Source: CAZFER01 sp964517495 (GTDB taxonomy: Bacteria > Hinthialibacterota > Hinthialibacteria > Hinthialibacterales > Hinthialibacteraceae). From it: a stretch of 54,490 bases of DNA. The notes under the pieces were generated by a model. The model was not told where the DNA came from and did no database searches. It was given only the letters and a program-made list of their open reading frames with translations. Positions 17,432 to 26,385 of this stretch are shown piece by piece. The translations under genes and the position numbers were made by a program. Location of the stretch: contig CAZFER010000042.1 in NCBI GenBank assembly GCA_964517495.1, positions 1 through 54,490 on the forward strand, in the 5' to 3' direction. Position 1 is the first letter of the stretch; every line of letters begins with the position of its first letter.

Positions 17432-18475
17432 TTATCTGCCGCTGTATGTGGATGCCATTTCTTCCAGGCTAATAATTTTGATCTTGTCGGCCTGGCCCGC
17501 CTGGCCAAATGCAATCATACGTTCCATGCACACTTTCTGCATAGCTTCACGGGCAGGACCAAAGTATTTGCGGGGATCAAATTCTTCCGGTTTATCAGCA
17601 AAAACTTTACGGATGGCACCTGTCATCGCCAAGCGATTATCGGTGTCAACATTGATCTTGCGAACACCATGCTTGATTCCACGCTGAATCTCTTCAACCG
17701 GAACACCATAAGCTTTCCTGATCCCTCCACCATACTGGTTAATCAAGTCCACCAACTCTTCAGGAACAGAAGAGGAACCATGCATAACCAAATGAGTATT
17801 GGGCAATTTCTGGTGAATTTCTTCGATTCGGCCCATCGCTAAAATATCACCTGTCGGTTTGCGGGTGAATTTATATGCCCCATGGCTGGTACCGATGGCT
17901 ACTGCAAGGGCATCAACACCAGTTTTTTCAACAAATTCAACCGCTTGGTTAGGATCGGTTAGAAGTTTTTCTCTCTCAAGCGTACCTTCAAAACCATGGC
18001 CATCTTCTTTATCGCCTGAACCGGTTTCCAAACTACCCAAACAACCCAGTTCACCCTCTACACTAACACCCTTGGTATGAGCCATATCCACAACCTTTTT
18101 GGTGGTATCGATATTATACTCAAACGAGGCAGGGGTTTTTCCGTCTTCCATTAACGATCCATCCATCATCACGCTGGTAAATCCATTTTCGATAGCAGAT
18201 AAACAGGTTTCTGGACTGTTGCCATGATCCTGATGCATGGCGATTGGAATATTGGGATGTAACTCGGCTGCTGCAATCATTAAATGGCGTAAATAATTGT
18301 CATTTGTATACTTACGAGCGCCACGGCTGGCTTGAATAATAACCGGTGAATTGGTTTCGACCGCTGCGGCCATAATAGCCTGAATTTGTTCCATGTTGTT
18401 AACGTTAAATGCGGCGACACCGTAATCATTTTCTGCCGCATGATCAAGCAGAGCTCTCATTGGTACTAAAGGCAT
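17432..18475 (-). CDS. fba: Class II fructose-bisphosphate aldolase
   Basis: A 347-aa zinc-dependent aldolase that splits fructose-1,6-bisphosphate into glyceraldehyde-3-phosphate and DHAP, or makes it in gluconeogenesis. Signatures are the start MPLVPMRALLDHAAENDYGV with FNVNN, the zinc-site IAMHQDHGNS (His 81/84), GELGCLGSLE, the zinc His in GTSHGAYKF, MHGSSSVPEE and the phosphate-binding KINVDTDNRLA. Length is normal. AAGGAG lies about 10 bases before the ATG. It is a single gene in the cytoplasm, sharing a bidirectional terminator with trpB. It serves central glycolysis and fits a sugar-degrading lifestyle. Confidence 0.95.
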   Translation of the reverse strand: MPLVPMRALLDHAAENDYGVAAFNVNNMEQIQAIMAAAVETNSPVIIQASRGARKYTNDNYLRHLMIAAAELHPNIPIAMHQDHGNSPETCLSAIENGFTSVMMDGSLMEDGKTPASFEYNIDTTKKVVDMAHTKGVSVEGELGCLGSLETGSGDKEDGHGFEGTLEREKLLTDPNQAVEFVEKTGVDALAVAIGTSHGAYKFTRKPTGDILAMGRIEEIHQKLPNTHLVMHGSSSVPEELVDLINQYGGGIRKAYGVPVEEIQRGIKHGVRKINVDTDNRLAMTGAIRKVFADKPEEFDPRKYFGPAREAMQKVCMERMIAFGQAGQADKIKIISLEEMASTYSGR

Positions 18476-18852
18476 TGCTGTCTATCTCCTTCGTTTGATT
18501 TGATAGTATATTTTATAACATCGATGATAAAATCAATCGATGGAATAAACACTTTCCTTTCATAAAGTTTAACGGCTACTCCAATTGAATGGAATCCCTA
18601 TAAAACACTTACCAGATCAATTAATCTATCTTCAAGATATGCCAAAAAAAAATTTGCCGCATTTTTTTCTTTTTAGAGGCCTTTATAATTTTAAACATAT
18701 TGATTTAATTGGACTAATGAATGTTGATTCTTATAGCATAAAAAAAAGAACAAAAATTCTTTTGACTGCATTGGTTCTGTAACCTTGCAAGATTGACGGG
18801 AATCCGTTATAACAAGTTATAATTTTTGGACTTGGATACCGATAAATAATCC
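18476..18852. other. AT-rich divergent intergenic region
   Basis: This 377-base gap separates the divergent aldolase gene and the 418-aa unknown gene, so promoters for both should lie here. A 65-codon frame at 18585-18782 has only a TTG start without a ribosome site and Lys/Phe-rich content, and I do not call it. No strong hairpin was noticed. Confidence 0.5.
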
Positions 18853-20109
18853 ATGGATCAAAATCAATGTGCTGAAATAATAGGGAATCACGGAAAAGAC
18901 GGTTACGCCTTTTCCAATGAACCGGTCTACGTAAGTGAAGACGGGTATAAACTGCTTATGCAGGATATGATCCGTGAAGCAAGGCGTTTGGCCGGCCTGC
19001 TATCCGTGTATATGGACGAAATTACCTTCGGCCATTCCATCTCCCAAATCAAATTGATCGTTGTCTATGACGCCGAAACCTGCGATGAACGTAACCTGAA
19101 ATTCGATCAGGTCCTCAAAACCATCGGCACACGCAATCTTGTGGATGAAGATATTGTCTCCGTCGACCAAAAACTGTTGGAAAATTTACCTAAATTTGAT
19201 TGCCTGCTTCAACCCCAATGGGTGATGGGCAAAAAGTTGAATATTCAATATCCGTCCACCGGTGAAATACGTTTTTTCAATATATCCCGCGTACTCGATC
19301 TTCTTTGCAGCAGTTTTTTACAAGATTTCTTCCTTTGGGAAACTGAACGCAACATCAACACCCGCGAATCTCTCTGGAAACTTAAACGTCTGCGACGACT
19401 GATTGACGTCGCCAAAGTAATTCTTCGTAAAGATAACGCCCCCCGTTGGGACACCTACATGGAAACGGTCTACAATATGTGTGATAACTGGTTCGAGATG
19501 GGAATCGAACGCTATCGCATGTTGATGTGGACCGTCCGTGAGGGATTGTGCATTTTATTTGATTTAATCGACGAATTAAATCAATACTTTGAACGTGCCC
19601 GTGTTGTTAACCTGAAACTCGATCCGAATATCAATCAACCTCACGCCTTAATTGTCACCGACCGAATTGCCACCATGTTTGTTGAAGATTGGGATGCCAC
19701 CAAAGCATTGGAACGCATGATCTGGAGCAAAGAAAAGTTAGGGCAATTTATTACCGTCCTGCCCGCTTCTTTTGCTCTGCAACTTTATGAATATACCAAA
19801 GGGCACAATGCCTTCAGCCGATACGTTAAATCCTGCTTCGTTACAGAAGGGGTCGGTGGAAATATGGAACGTTCTTATATTTCATTGGAACGGGCCAAAA
19901 TCTTAAACCATTATCTAAACTTTAAAATACAATTGGGATTGTCGCTGGATGATGATGCTATCTTCCATTGCAATTTGCGCGACGGTTCCGCACTCGCCAA
20001 AGCCACCAATATGATGAACGTCCAGAAAAACAAGGTTCGCTTGAAACGAGTTCAGCGAATCATTCGGGGCGAAGAAGAGCCGGTCGGCGATCTACTCGTG
20101 GAAGGTTAA
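18853..20109 (+). CDS. Unrecognised 418-aa protein upstream of lysA
   Basis: A cytoplasmic-looking protein with no signal peptide or membrane segment. The first 130 residues alternate beta strands and helices (ISQIKLIVVYDAET, KFDCLLQPQWVMGKK, LNIQYPSTGEIRFFNI), faintly like a nucleotidyltransferase-type fold but without a clear GS-DxD motif. The rest is mostly helical and rich in Leu, Trp and charged residues (ESLWKLKRLRRLIDVAKVIL, YRMLMWTVREGLCILFDLID). The basic tail KNKVRLKRVQRIIRGEEE could bind nucleic acid or another partner. It ends 5 bases before the lysA ATG, so the two are very probably one operon. I do not know a family for it; ribosome site upstream is weak. Confidence 0.75.
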   Translation: MDQNQCAEIIGNHGKDGYAFSNEPVYVSEDGYKLLMQDMIREARRLAGLLSVYMDEITFGHSISQIKLIVVYDAETCDERNLKFDQVLKTIGTRNLVDEDIVSVDQKLLENLPKFDCLLQPQWVMGKKLNIQYPSTGEIRFFNISRVLDLLCSSFLQDFFLWETERNINTRESLWKLKRLRRLIDVAKVILRKDNAPRWDTYMETVYNMCDNWFEMGIERYRMLMWTVREGLCILFDLIDELNQYFERARVVNLKLDPNINQPHALIVTDRIATMFVEDWDATKALERMIWSKEKLGQFITVLPASFALQLYEYTKGHNAFSRYVKSCFVTEGVGGNMERSYISLERAKILNHYLNFKIQLGLSLDDDAIFHCNLRDGSALAKATNMMNVQKNKVRLKRVQRIIRGEEEPVGDLLVEG

Positions 20110-20114
20110 ATCAA

Positions 20115-21383
20115 ATGACAGTATCGTATGACACCCATTCCCGATTCTTTCAGTATCGGGAGGCTGGGCTATTTGTTGAAGATGTGTGTGTAAAAGAAAT
20201 TGCCGAAGCCTATGGTACACCGGCATATGTTTATTCCAAAAACGCAGTGCTTGATGCGTTCCAAAGTTATAAACGAGGCTTGGAGGGAATTCCCCATATT
20301 GTTGCCTATGCTGTAAAAGCCAATGGAAATCATGCCATTCTGCAGACATTGGCACAAGCCGGTGCTGGAGCCGACTTGACCTCTGGCGGTGAACTTATGA
20401 TGGCCCTCCGGGCTGGGATTCCAGCGCAACGCATGGTCTTTTCGGGTGTGGGAAAAACAGAAACCGAAATCCAGATGGCCCTTGATGCTAACATCTTAAT
20501 GTTCAACGTCGAATCCGAACCCGAACTGCTTTTGTTGTCTCGCATGGCGAGCACCTCCAACACCTCCGTACCGATTTCTTTACGCGTTAATCCGGATATT
20601 GATGCCAAAACCCACCCAAAAATCAGCACTGGCCTAAAAGAACATAAGTTTGGAATACCGTTGGAATCTGCGATGGATATTTATCAGAATGCTGCGCAGA
20701 TGGAAAATGTTGAAATTCGAGGCATATCATCCCACATCGGTTCTTCCCTTCCCGATTCCCAACCTATTTTGGATGCTTTGGAACGACTTCTAAAACTGCG
20801 TGATCAACTATCTCAAAAAGGTATAAATATCCCCTATCTCGATTTAGGGGGCGGTTTGGGCATCCGATACGAAAACGAATCACCAGATTCACCTGAATCC
20901 TTTGCCCACAAAATCAAGCAGCGGATTGAATCCATAGGGGCTACATTAATTCTTGAGCCTGGACGCTCCATCGTAGGGAATGCGGGACTGCTTTTATGCC
21001 GGATTGTCTATGTCAAGCGAACTCCCCATCGCACATTCGTAGTCGTGGATGCCGCCATGAATGATTTGGCCCGCCCCGCAATTTACGGCGCTTACCACAA
21101 CATTATTCCCGTGGGGGGAGATCATCAGCCTGAGGAAACCGTTGATGTGGTTGGTCCCATTTGTGAATCCAGCGATGTGTTTGGCAAACAGAGGGTATTG
21201 CCCGAGTGTCAGGAAGGTGATCTCCTGGCGGTCTGCTCTGCAGGCGCCTATGGTTTCGCCATGGCCTCACGCTACAATGGCCGAATTATGCCAGCCGAGG
21301 CCATTGTGGATGGCAGCGAACACCGCCTGGTGCGACGGCGCGAAAGTTATGATGACCTGTTTACCCACCAGATTATGGAGTAA
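20115..21383 (+). CDS. lysA: Diaminopimelate decarboxylase
   Basis: Last step of lysine synthesis: decarboxylates meso-diaminopimelate. The 422-aa PLP enzyme has Lys 68 in VAYAVKANGN, SGGELMMALRAGI, the HIGSS motif (usually HIGSQ), LDLGGGLGIRY, the phosphate-binding EPGRSIVGNAG, the substrate Cys in CESSDVFGK and GAYGFAMASRYNGR at the C terminus. The start at ATG 20115, with GGAAGG upstream, gives the normal family length; the open frame continues upstream only within the preceding gene. It follows the unknown 418-aa gene by 5 bases. It is cytoplasmic. Confidence 0.95.
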   Translation: MTVSYDTHSRFFQYREAGLFVEDVCVKEIAEAYGTPAYVYSKNAVLDAFQSYKRGLEGIPHIVAYAVKANGNHAILQTLAQAGAGADLTSGGELMMALRAGIPAQRMVFSGVGKTETEIQMALDANILMFNVESEPELLLLSRMASTSNTSVPISLRVNPDIDAKTHPKISTGLKEHKFGIPLESAMDIYQNAAQMENVEIRGISSHIGSSLPDSQPILDALERLLKLRDQLSQKGINIPYLDLGGGLGIRYENESPDSPESFAHKIKQRIESIGATLILEPGRSIVGNAGLLLCRIVYVKRTPHRTFVVVDAAMNDLARPAIYGAYHNIIPVGGDHQPEETVDVVGPICESSDVFGKQRVLPECQEGDLLAVCSAGAYGFAMASRYNGRIMPAEAIVDGSEHRLVRRRESYDDLFTHQIME

Positions 21384-21403
21384 AATCAACCAATCTCAAG
21401 TTA

Positions 21404-23110
21404 TTATTTGCTTAATGTGGTACCCACTCGTTCGCTTGGTTTATAACCGATGCGATGAGCAACAACCTCAATCGAACCTTTCGCATCCACCTCAACAGGT
21501 CCACTATACACAATCCACGGCCTCTGTGACTGCTCTTCACTTGCTTGATTTATGCGATACCCAATGGATGCGCCTTCAGTCGGGCAATTTATGGTTAGTT
21601 TAACCTTACCATTCTCCATTGATTCCAATTTGATCTTGGGATCCTTAGTCGCCGGCTGTTTACCATCAGGCGGATAAACACGTTTGCGTACCAGTTCATC
21701 TTCCGGCATATCCAATGGATCGTTGCACATTTCTATCCACTCATTGAGTTCTGAACGCATCTTATTGATTCTCTCAATATACTCTGGTTTGCCCGCAAGA
21801 TTATGAATTTCATAAGGATCGATATGAGTATCATAAAACTCCTCAAGCGGTTTGGCTTGCGCCCAAAATTGCCATTGATCTTCTCCCAGTGTGCCCTCTT
21901 CAATCGCTTGATTGAGTTGTTGCATAATAGCCTGACGATCCCGATAGGCGATAGGCTTGATATATGGCTCATCCGGCCGGAAATTGCGAACATACCTGAA
22001 TCGTTTGTCTCGTATAGCACGAATGGTTTCCTGGTTTTCTCCATTACGGTCACGATGCAAATAGACATACTCGCGCGGTTTTCCCGCCTGCTCTCCAAGA
22101 AATGGAATGCCATGGATATGATCCGGCACCTCCACACCAGCAAGTGAAAGAACACTCGGCAAAAAATCGACAAAACTGACCAAGCGGCCGGTTTTTGTCC
22201 CCGCATTTTCTTTATTCGGATGGCGTATCAACAACGGGACTTTTGTACCGGAGTCATATACCCACCGCTTGCTTCGCGGCAGTCCATCACCATGATCGCC
22301 ATAGAAGAAGATGATTGTATTATCCAACAAACCATCCTCCTCAAGTTGGCCAAGCAAATCACCTACCTGTTTATCCAACGCGGCAATATTGTCGTAATGC
22401 TTGGCTATATCTACTCGAACGGTAGGGGTATCCGGATAGTAAGGAGGCACAGGAACATCCTTGGGATCGACCACTTTCGGGGAACGCCCATCGCCAAAGA
22501 TCCCTGACTCATGCGAAACGGTGAAATTGAAAACCGAAAAGAAAGGTTGTCCCTCGCCACGATTGCGCCAATGTGCCTGACGTGACGAATCATCCCAGGC
22601 CGTCACAGGGGCATGGAATTGGTAGTCCTCTTTCACATTATTTGAGCAATAATAACCTTCCAGACGAAGATACTCCGTTAAGCATCGAACCTCGGGTGGT
22701 GGAACCGCTTCATATAGAGGGCGTGTGGTCGCAAATTCACGCAATTCCGGATCCTTGATTTCCTTCAACGCTCCTGTTCTCGCATGATTGCGCATATGCA
22801 AGGCATAGGTTGATGTTGGGTACATCCCCGTGATTAACGCATGACGGCTGGGGGCACAAACCCCAGTCGACGCAAAAGCGTTCTGGTAAAGAACACCCTC
22901 ATGAGCAAGGCGGTCTATATTTGGGGTTGGGACTGTCTTATCACCATAACACCCAAGATGAGATGACATATCCTCGCATGTAATCCAAAGAATATTAGGC
23001 TTGGCGGATTTTTGTTGATTTACAGCCGATGATGGTTTAACACTATGGGTCGCTGTCATGATCCCGGAAGTGGCTATGGCACTATTTTTCAAAAAGTCAC
23101 GTCTGAACAT
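21404..23110 (-). CDS. Tat-exported sulfatase
   Basis: A 568-aa sulfatase related to the one at 1370-3250 but without the HEAT-like tail. It has a twin-arginine leader (MFRRDFLKNSAIATSG), the metal-binding start KPNILWITCEDMSSHLGCYG, the formylglycine motif CAPSR at Cys 85, and the second metal motif FFYGDHGDGLPRSKRW. Shared stretches with the first copy (FNFTVSHES, YDSGTKVPLLI) show both belong to the N-sulfoglucosamine sulfohydrolase-like group. The C terminus ends in a beta-rich module (GKVKLTINCPTEGASIGYRI), like chitobiase-type C-terminal domains. Convergent with lysA, 20 bases apart. The polysaccharide target is unknown. Confidence 0.92.
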   Translation of the reverse strand: MFRRDFLKNSAIATSGIMTATHSVKPSSAVNQQKSAKPNILWITCEDMSSHLGCYGDKTVPTPNIDRLAHEGVLYQNAFASTGVCAPSRHALITGMYPTSTYALHMRNHARTGALKEIKDPELREFATTRPLYEAVPPPEVRCLTEYLRLEGYYCSNNVKEDYQFHAPVTAWDDSSRQAHWRNRGEGQPFFSVFNFTVSHESGIFGDGRSPKVVDPKDVPVPPYYPDTPTVRVDIAKHYDNIAALDKQVGDLLGQLEEDGLLDNTIIFFYGDHGDGLPRSKRWVYDSGTKVPLLIRHPNKENAGTKTGRLVSFVDFLPSVLSLAGVEVPDHIHGIPFLGEQAGKPREYVYLHRDRNGENQETIRAIRDKRFRYVRNFRPDEPYIKPIAYRDRQAIMQQLNQAIEEGTLGEDQWQFWAQAKPLEEFYDTHIDPYEIHNLAGKPEYIERINKMRSELNEWIEMCNDPLDMPEDELVRKRVYPPDGKQPATKDPKIKLESMENGKVKLTINCPTEGASIGYRINQASEEQSQRPWIVYSGPVEVDAKGSIEVVAHRIGYKPSERVGTTLSK

Positions 23111-23217
23111 ATTCCCTTTCCCCTTTAAAAGATTGCTTGTATGTTTTGTATTCTCTCAAAACTGAATACGGTATGTCAAGCACAATCTCTATACAAGAAA
23201 TGTGAATATGTTCGAAT

Positions 23218-25053
23218 TTATTTTCGTTGATTGGCAGGCAAAACAGTTTTACGCAAACGAATGGACTTAGGGGTTATTTCCGCTAGTTCGTCTTCCTTAA
23301 TAAATTCAATTGCCTTTTCAAGCGTCAAAGGAGTGACCGGTGTCAACATAATACCGTCTTCTTTCGTGGAACTTCGCATATTGGTTAATTTCTTTTCCTT
23401 ACAGGGATTTACGTTTAAATCATTATCACGGTTGTGCTCACCAACGATCATCCCTTCATAAACCGGCGTACCCGGCGTTATAAACAACACCCCGCGTGGT
23501 TCAAGATTGTAAATGGCATAAGCCACCGCCTGGCCTTGGCGATCAGAAACCAACGAACCCGTATGGCGGGATGGAAAATCACCACGGTACGATTCAAACC
23601 CTTCCAGAAAAGAATTCAAAATGCCTGTACCTTTAGTATCAGTAAGAAACTCGTTTCGATACCCAATTAATCCACGTGATGGGATGGAAAATTCCATCCG
23701 CGCACGGCCACTGCCATGATTGGTGAGGTTGATCATGCGTCCCTTGCGCAAACTGAGTTTTTCTGTCACCACACCGACAAAGTCTTCATCACAATCAACA
23801 AACAGGTGCTCAATAGGTTCAAAGGTTTTCCCCTCTTCCTCCCTCATGATGACATGTGGACGGCCAACCGAAAATTCAAATCCCTCACGCCGCAAGGTTT
23901 CGATGAGGATCACCATTTGAAACTCACCACGCCCCTTAACCATAAAGATATTGGGATCATCCGTATCCTCTACACGCAATGCCACATTGCGCAACGTCTC
24001 TTTCATAAGGCGTTGACGAAGTTTGGTGGATTGCACCACACTGCCCTCTTTCCCGGCTAAGGGGGAATTATTGATACCGAATTTCATGGAGACAGTGGGT
24101 TCATCGACGTTAATGCGTTTCAAGGCTTTTGGGGATAATTTCGTACAAATCGTGTCGCCAATGTGAACATCTTTAATCCCCGCGAGAATAACAATTTCAC
24201 CTGCTTGTACTTCTTCCACCTCCGCCAAACTGATTCCTTGATAGACCTCCAACTTGGTGATTTGCAATGGAGTCACCTTGTCATGTTCACCCAAACACAC
24301 CAATGATTCCTGGCGGCGGGCACACCCATTCACAACTCGCCCAATAGCTAACTGACCTAAATAATCGGAATAATCCAAATCAGAAACCAACATCTGAAAA
24401 GGTTGATCGGTATGATAAGTGGGTGGTGGAACATCTTCCATAATGGTTTCAAATAATGGCGTTAAATCTGTCCCATTTTCATCCAGCGTGTACTTTGCAA
24501 TCCCATCTCGTCCAATAGCATAAAGGACAGAGAATTCAATTTGTTCATCGTTGGCATCCAAATCGATAAACAAATCGTAAATCTCATTCAATACCTCCTG
24601 GGGACGTGCATCCTTTCGGTCGATTTTGTTGATCACCACAATGACTTTTAAGTTTATTTGAAGAGCTTTTTGCAACACAAAGCGTGTCTGCGGCAGGGGA
24701 CCTTCAGATGCATCGACCAGCAAAACCACCCCATCCACCATGCTGAGCGCCCGTTCAACCTCACCACCAAAGTCGGCGTGTCCGGGGGTATCCAGAATGT
24801 TGATTTTGACATTCTTCCATATCACCGAGCAGTTTTTGGCCGTAATGGTAATCCCACGTTCACGCTCGAGATCCATTTTATCCATCACCCGCTCATCCAC
24901 CGCCTGATTTTCGCGAAATGTTCCACTTTTGCGAAACATATGGTCAACCAGGGTGGTCTTGCCATGATCAACATGGGCGATAATGGCTATATTCCGAATG
25001 ACATCATTCGTAGCCAGATTTTTCATATCATGAGTACTCATTTCTAATTGCAT
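23218..25053 (-). CDS. typA: Translational GTPase TypA/BipA
   Basis: A 611-aa ribosome-associated GTPase involved in 50S assembly and stress adaptation. G motifs are AHVDHGKTT (P loop), ERERGITITAK (switch I), DTPGHADFGGEVER (switch II) and VINKIDRKDA. Domain II, EF-G-like domains III and V (IETLRREGFEFSVGRPHV) and the BipA-specific C terminus (FPSRHTGSLVSDRQGQAVAY, KLTNMRSSTKEDGIML) are all present. Start choice is uncertain: Met codons at 25053, 25041 and 25026 all lack a good ribosome site. It is a single gene and a core function. Confidence 0.96.
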   Translation of the reverse strand: MQLEMSTHDMKNLATNDVIRNIAIIAHVDHGKTTLVDHMFRKSGTFRENQAVDERVMDKMDLERERGITITAKNCSVIWKNVKINILDTPGHADFGGEVERALSMVDGVVLLVDASEGPLPQTRFVLQKALQINLKVIVVINKIDRKDARPQEVLNEIYDLFIDLDANDEQIEFSVLYAIGRDGIAKYTLDENGTDLTPLFETIMEDVPPPTYHTDQPFQMLVSDLDYSDYLGQLAIGRVVNGCARRQESLVCLGEHDKVTPLQITKLEVYQGISLAEVEEVQAGEIVILAGIKDVHIGDTICTKLSPKALKRINVDEPTVSMKFGINNSPLAGKEGSVVQSTKLRQRLMKETLRNVALRVEDTDDPNIFMVKGRGEFQMVILIETLRREGFEFSVGRPHVIMREEEGKTFEPIEHLFVDCDEDFVGVVTEKLSLRKGRMINLTNHGSGRARMEFSIPSRGLIGYRNEFLTDTKGTGILNSFLEGFESYRGDFPSRHTGSLVSDRQGQAVAYAIYNLEPRGVLFITPGTPVYEGMIVGEHNRDNDLNVNPCKEKKLTNMRSSTKEDGIMLTPVTPLTLEKAIEFIKEDELAEITPKSIRLRKTVLPANQRK

Positions 25054-25200
25054 TAAAAACTTGGATTGAAAATAACCAAAACAAGCGGGAATTATACTTG
25101 TGTCTTTGAATTAAACAATACAAAGATGTAACCGACGTGTGGATCAGATTGGATTTAATGAATGATAAACATGAGAATCCCAAAATATACGTTGCACTAG

Positions 25201-25242
25201 ACGTACGTTAATCTTAACGTACGTTCATTTCAACGTACATTA
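25201..25242. promoter_or_regulatory. Palindromic ACGTACGTT site cluster
   Basis: ACGTACGTTAA (25201-25211) and TTAACGTACGT (25214-25224) form a perfect 11-base palindrome with a 2-base centre. A third half-site, CAACGTACATTA, follows at 25231-25242, one turn away. The cluster lies in the 435-base divergent gap between typA and the Spy-like gene. Repeated half-sites at helical spacing suggest an operator for a dimeric regulator; no such regulator is encoded next to it. The rest of the gap shows no gene. Confidence 0.5.
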
Positions 25243-25488
25243 TTAATATTCTCCAGCCTGCGCAGATTTTTCGCGTTTGGGGTTGCCAACTCGCGCAAAT
25301 TTTACTCATATCATGGGTCCCTTCATTCAAAACTCATTCTTCCCAACCGACGCAGATAGATCGATTGATCATAACATCCTGAAATATCACGATTTGCATT
25401 ATTCTAACCGTTTATTGCTGAAATTGGTCCAATGCTTGCTCCTACTAACCAAACGTATCACATCTTATAACTCGGAAGGAGTTTACCC

Positions 25489-26277
25489 ATGAAGAAAGTA
25501 TTGAGTTCAATTTTCGTAGCATTACTCGTTATCGCTTGTGCCGTCGATTATACCTTCGCCCAGGAGAGGCGTGGACAAGGGCGTGGACCCGCCATGGGAA
25601 TAAGGGGCGGTTTTGGTATGGAAAGCCAGGCGGACACCATCGCTGACATACTGGTTCTCGATGCAAAACGAGCGGATGCAATCGAAGAAGCAATTGAGGA
25701 ACAACGTGAAGATATGCGGGAAAGTTTTCGGGGCCGTGCACGTAACTTTCGTGATATGAGCCAGGACGAACAGCGTGCTGCTTTTCAAGAAATGCGGGAA
25801 AAAATGAACGAATCCCTGGAAAAAGCAATGAAAGATGTACTGACGGAAAAAGAAATCGAAGCCGTTCAGCCTTATCTTTCCATGCGTGGTTTTCGTCCAG
25901 ATGCCCAATTGCGTGCTTTACGGCAAATTGAATTGGAAAAAGAAACCCGTGCCAAGTTGCAAACTGTTGTTTTGGGCTACGTTAAAGCCGTCGACGAATT
26001 ACGTCCTGAACGTGAACCAGGCCAGCGTGGTGGTCCCCCCGAATTTGACCGTGAAAGAATGCAGGAAATCCGTGAAAAAATGGAAAAAGCCCATGCTAAA
26101 ATGATTGGCGATGTCAAAGGTGAACTGACTGAAAAACAGATCGCTGCGTGGGAAACAAAAACCAAGGAAGTGGAAAAGGAATTTGAAGAAATGCGTCAAC
26201 AGCGTAGCGGCCCTCGTGATGGCCAACGCCCAGGCCGTGGTGAAGGTCGTGGTCCAGGCCGTGGCCAACAGGGCTAA
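25489..26277 (+). CDS. Exported helical Spy/CpxP-like protein with Gly/Arg-rich tail
   Basis: A 262-aa protein with a Sec signal peptide (MKKVLSSIFVALLVIACAVD, cut after TFA). The mature part is almost all charged helix with Met, Arg and Glu (EQREDMRESFRGRARNFRDM, REKMNESLEKAMKDVLTEKE, KGELTEKQIAAWETKTKEVE). The paired LTEKE and LTEKQ motifs recall the LTxxQ motif of Spy/CpxP periplasmic chaperones. The last 30 residues are Gly/Arg/Gln-rich (RPGRGEGRGPGRGQQG). It is probably a periplasmic stress or chaperone-like protein. A strong ribosome site (GGAAGGAG) precedes the ATG and a terminator follows, so it is monocistronic. An ACGTACGTT site cluster lies upstream. Confidence 0.75.
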   Translation: MKKVLSSIFVALLVIACAVDYTFAQERRGQGRGPAMGIRGGFGMESQADTIADILVLDAKRADAIEEAIEEQREDMRESFRGRARNFRDMSQDEQRAAFQEMREKMNESLEKAMKDVLTEKEIEAVQPYLSMRGFRPDAQLRALRQIELEKETRAKLQTVVLGYVKAVDELRPEREPGQRGGPPEFDRERMQEIREKMEKAHAKMIGDVKGELTEKQIAAWETKTKEVEKEFEEMRQQRSGPRDGQRPGRGEGRGPGRGQQG

Positions 26278-26324
26278 TTTTACTGACCAATAACCGGTTG
26301 TATGTTTTACATTACAATATGAAA

Positions 26325-26356
26325 AAGCCGCACAAGTTCGTGCGGCTTCTTCTTTT
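26325..26356 (+). terminator. Terminator of the Spy-like gene
   Basis: AAGCCGCAC (26325-26333) and GTGCGGCTT (26340-26348) form a perfect 9-base stem with a 6-base loop, followed by CTTCTTTT. It lies about 50 bases beyond the Spy-like stop codon. Confidence 0.85.
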
Positions 26357-26385
26357 AACCACGTTTTGTTGAATATCTCAATGCT

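Noticed and set aside
18585..18782. A 65-codon frame in the gap before the 418-aa gene
   Set aside because: It starts with TTG without a ribosome site and has an AT-driven Lys/Phe composition.
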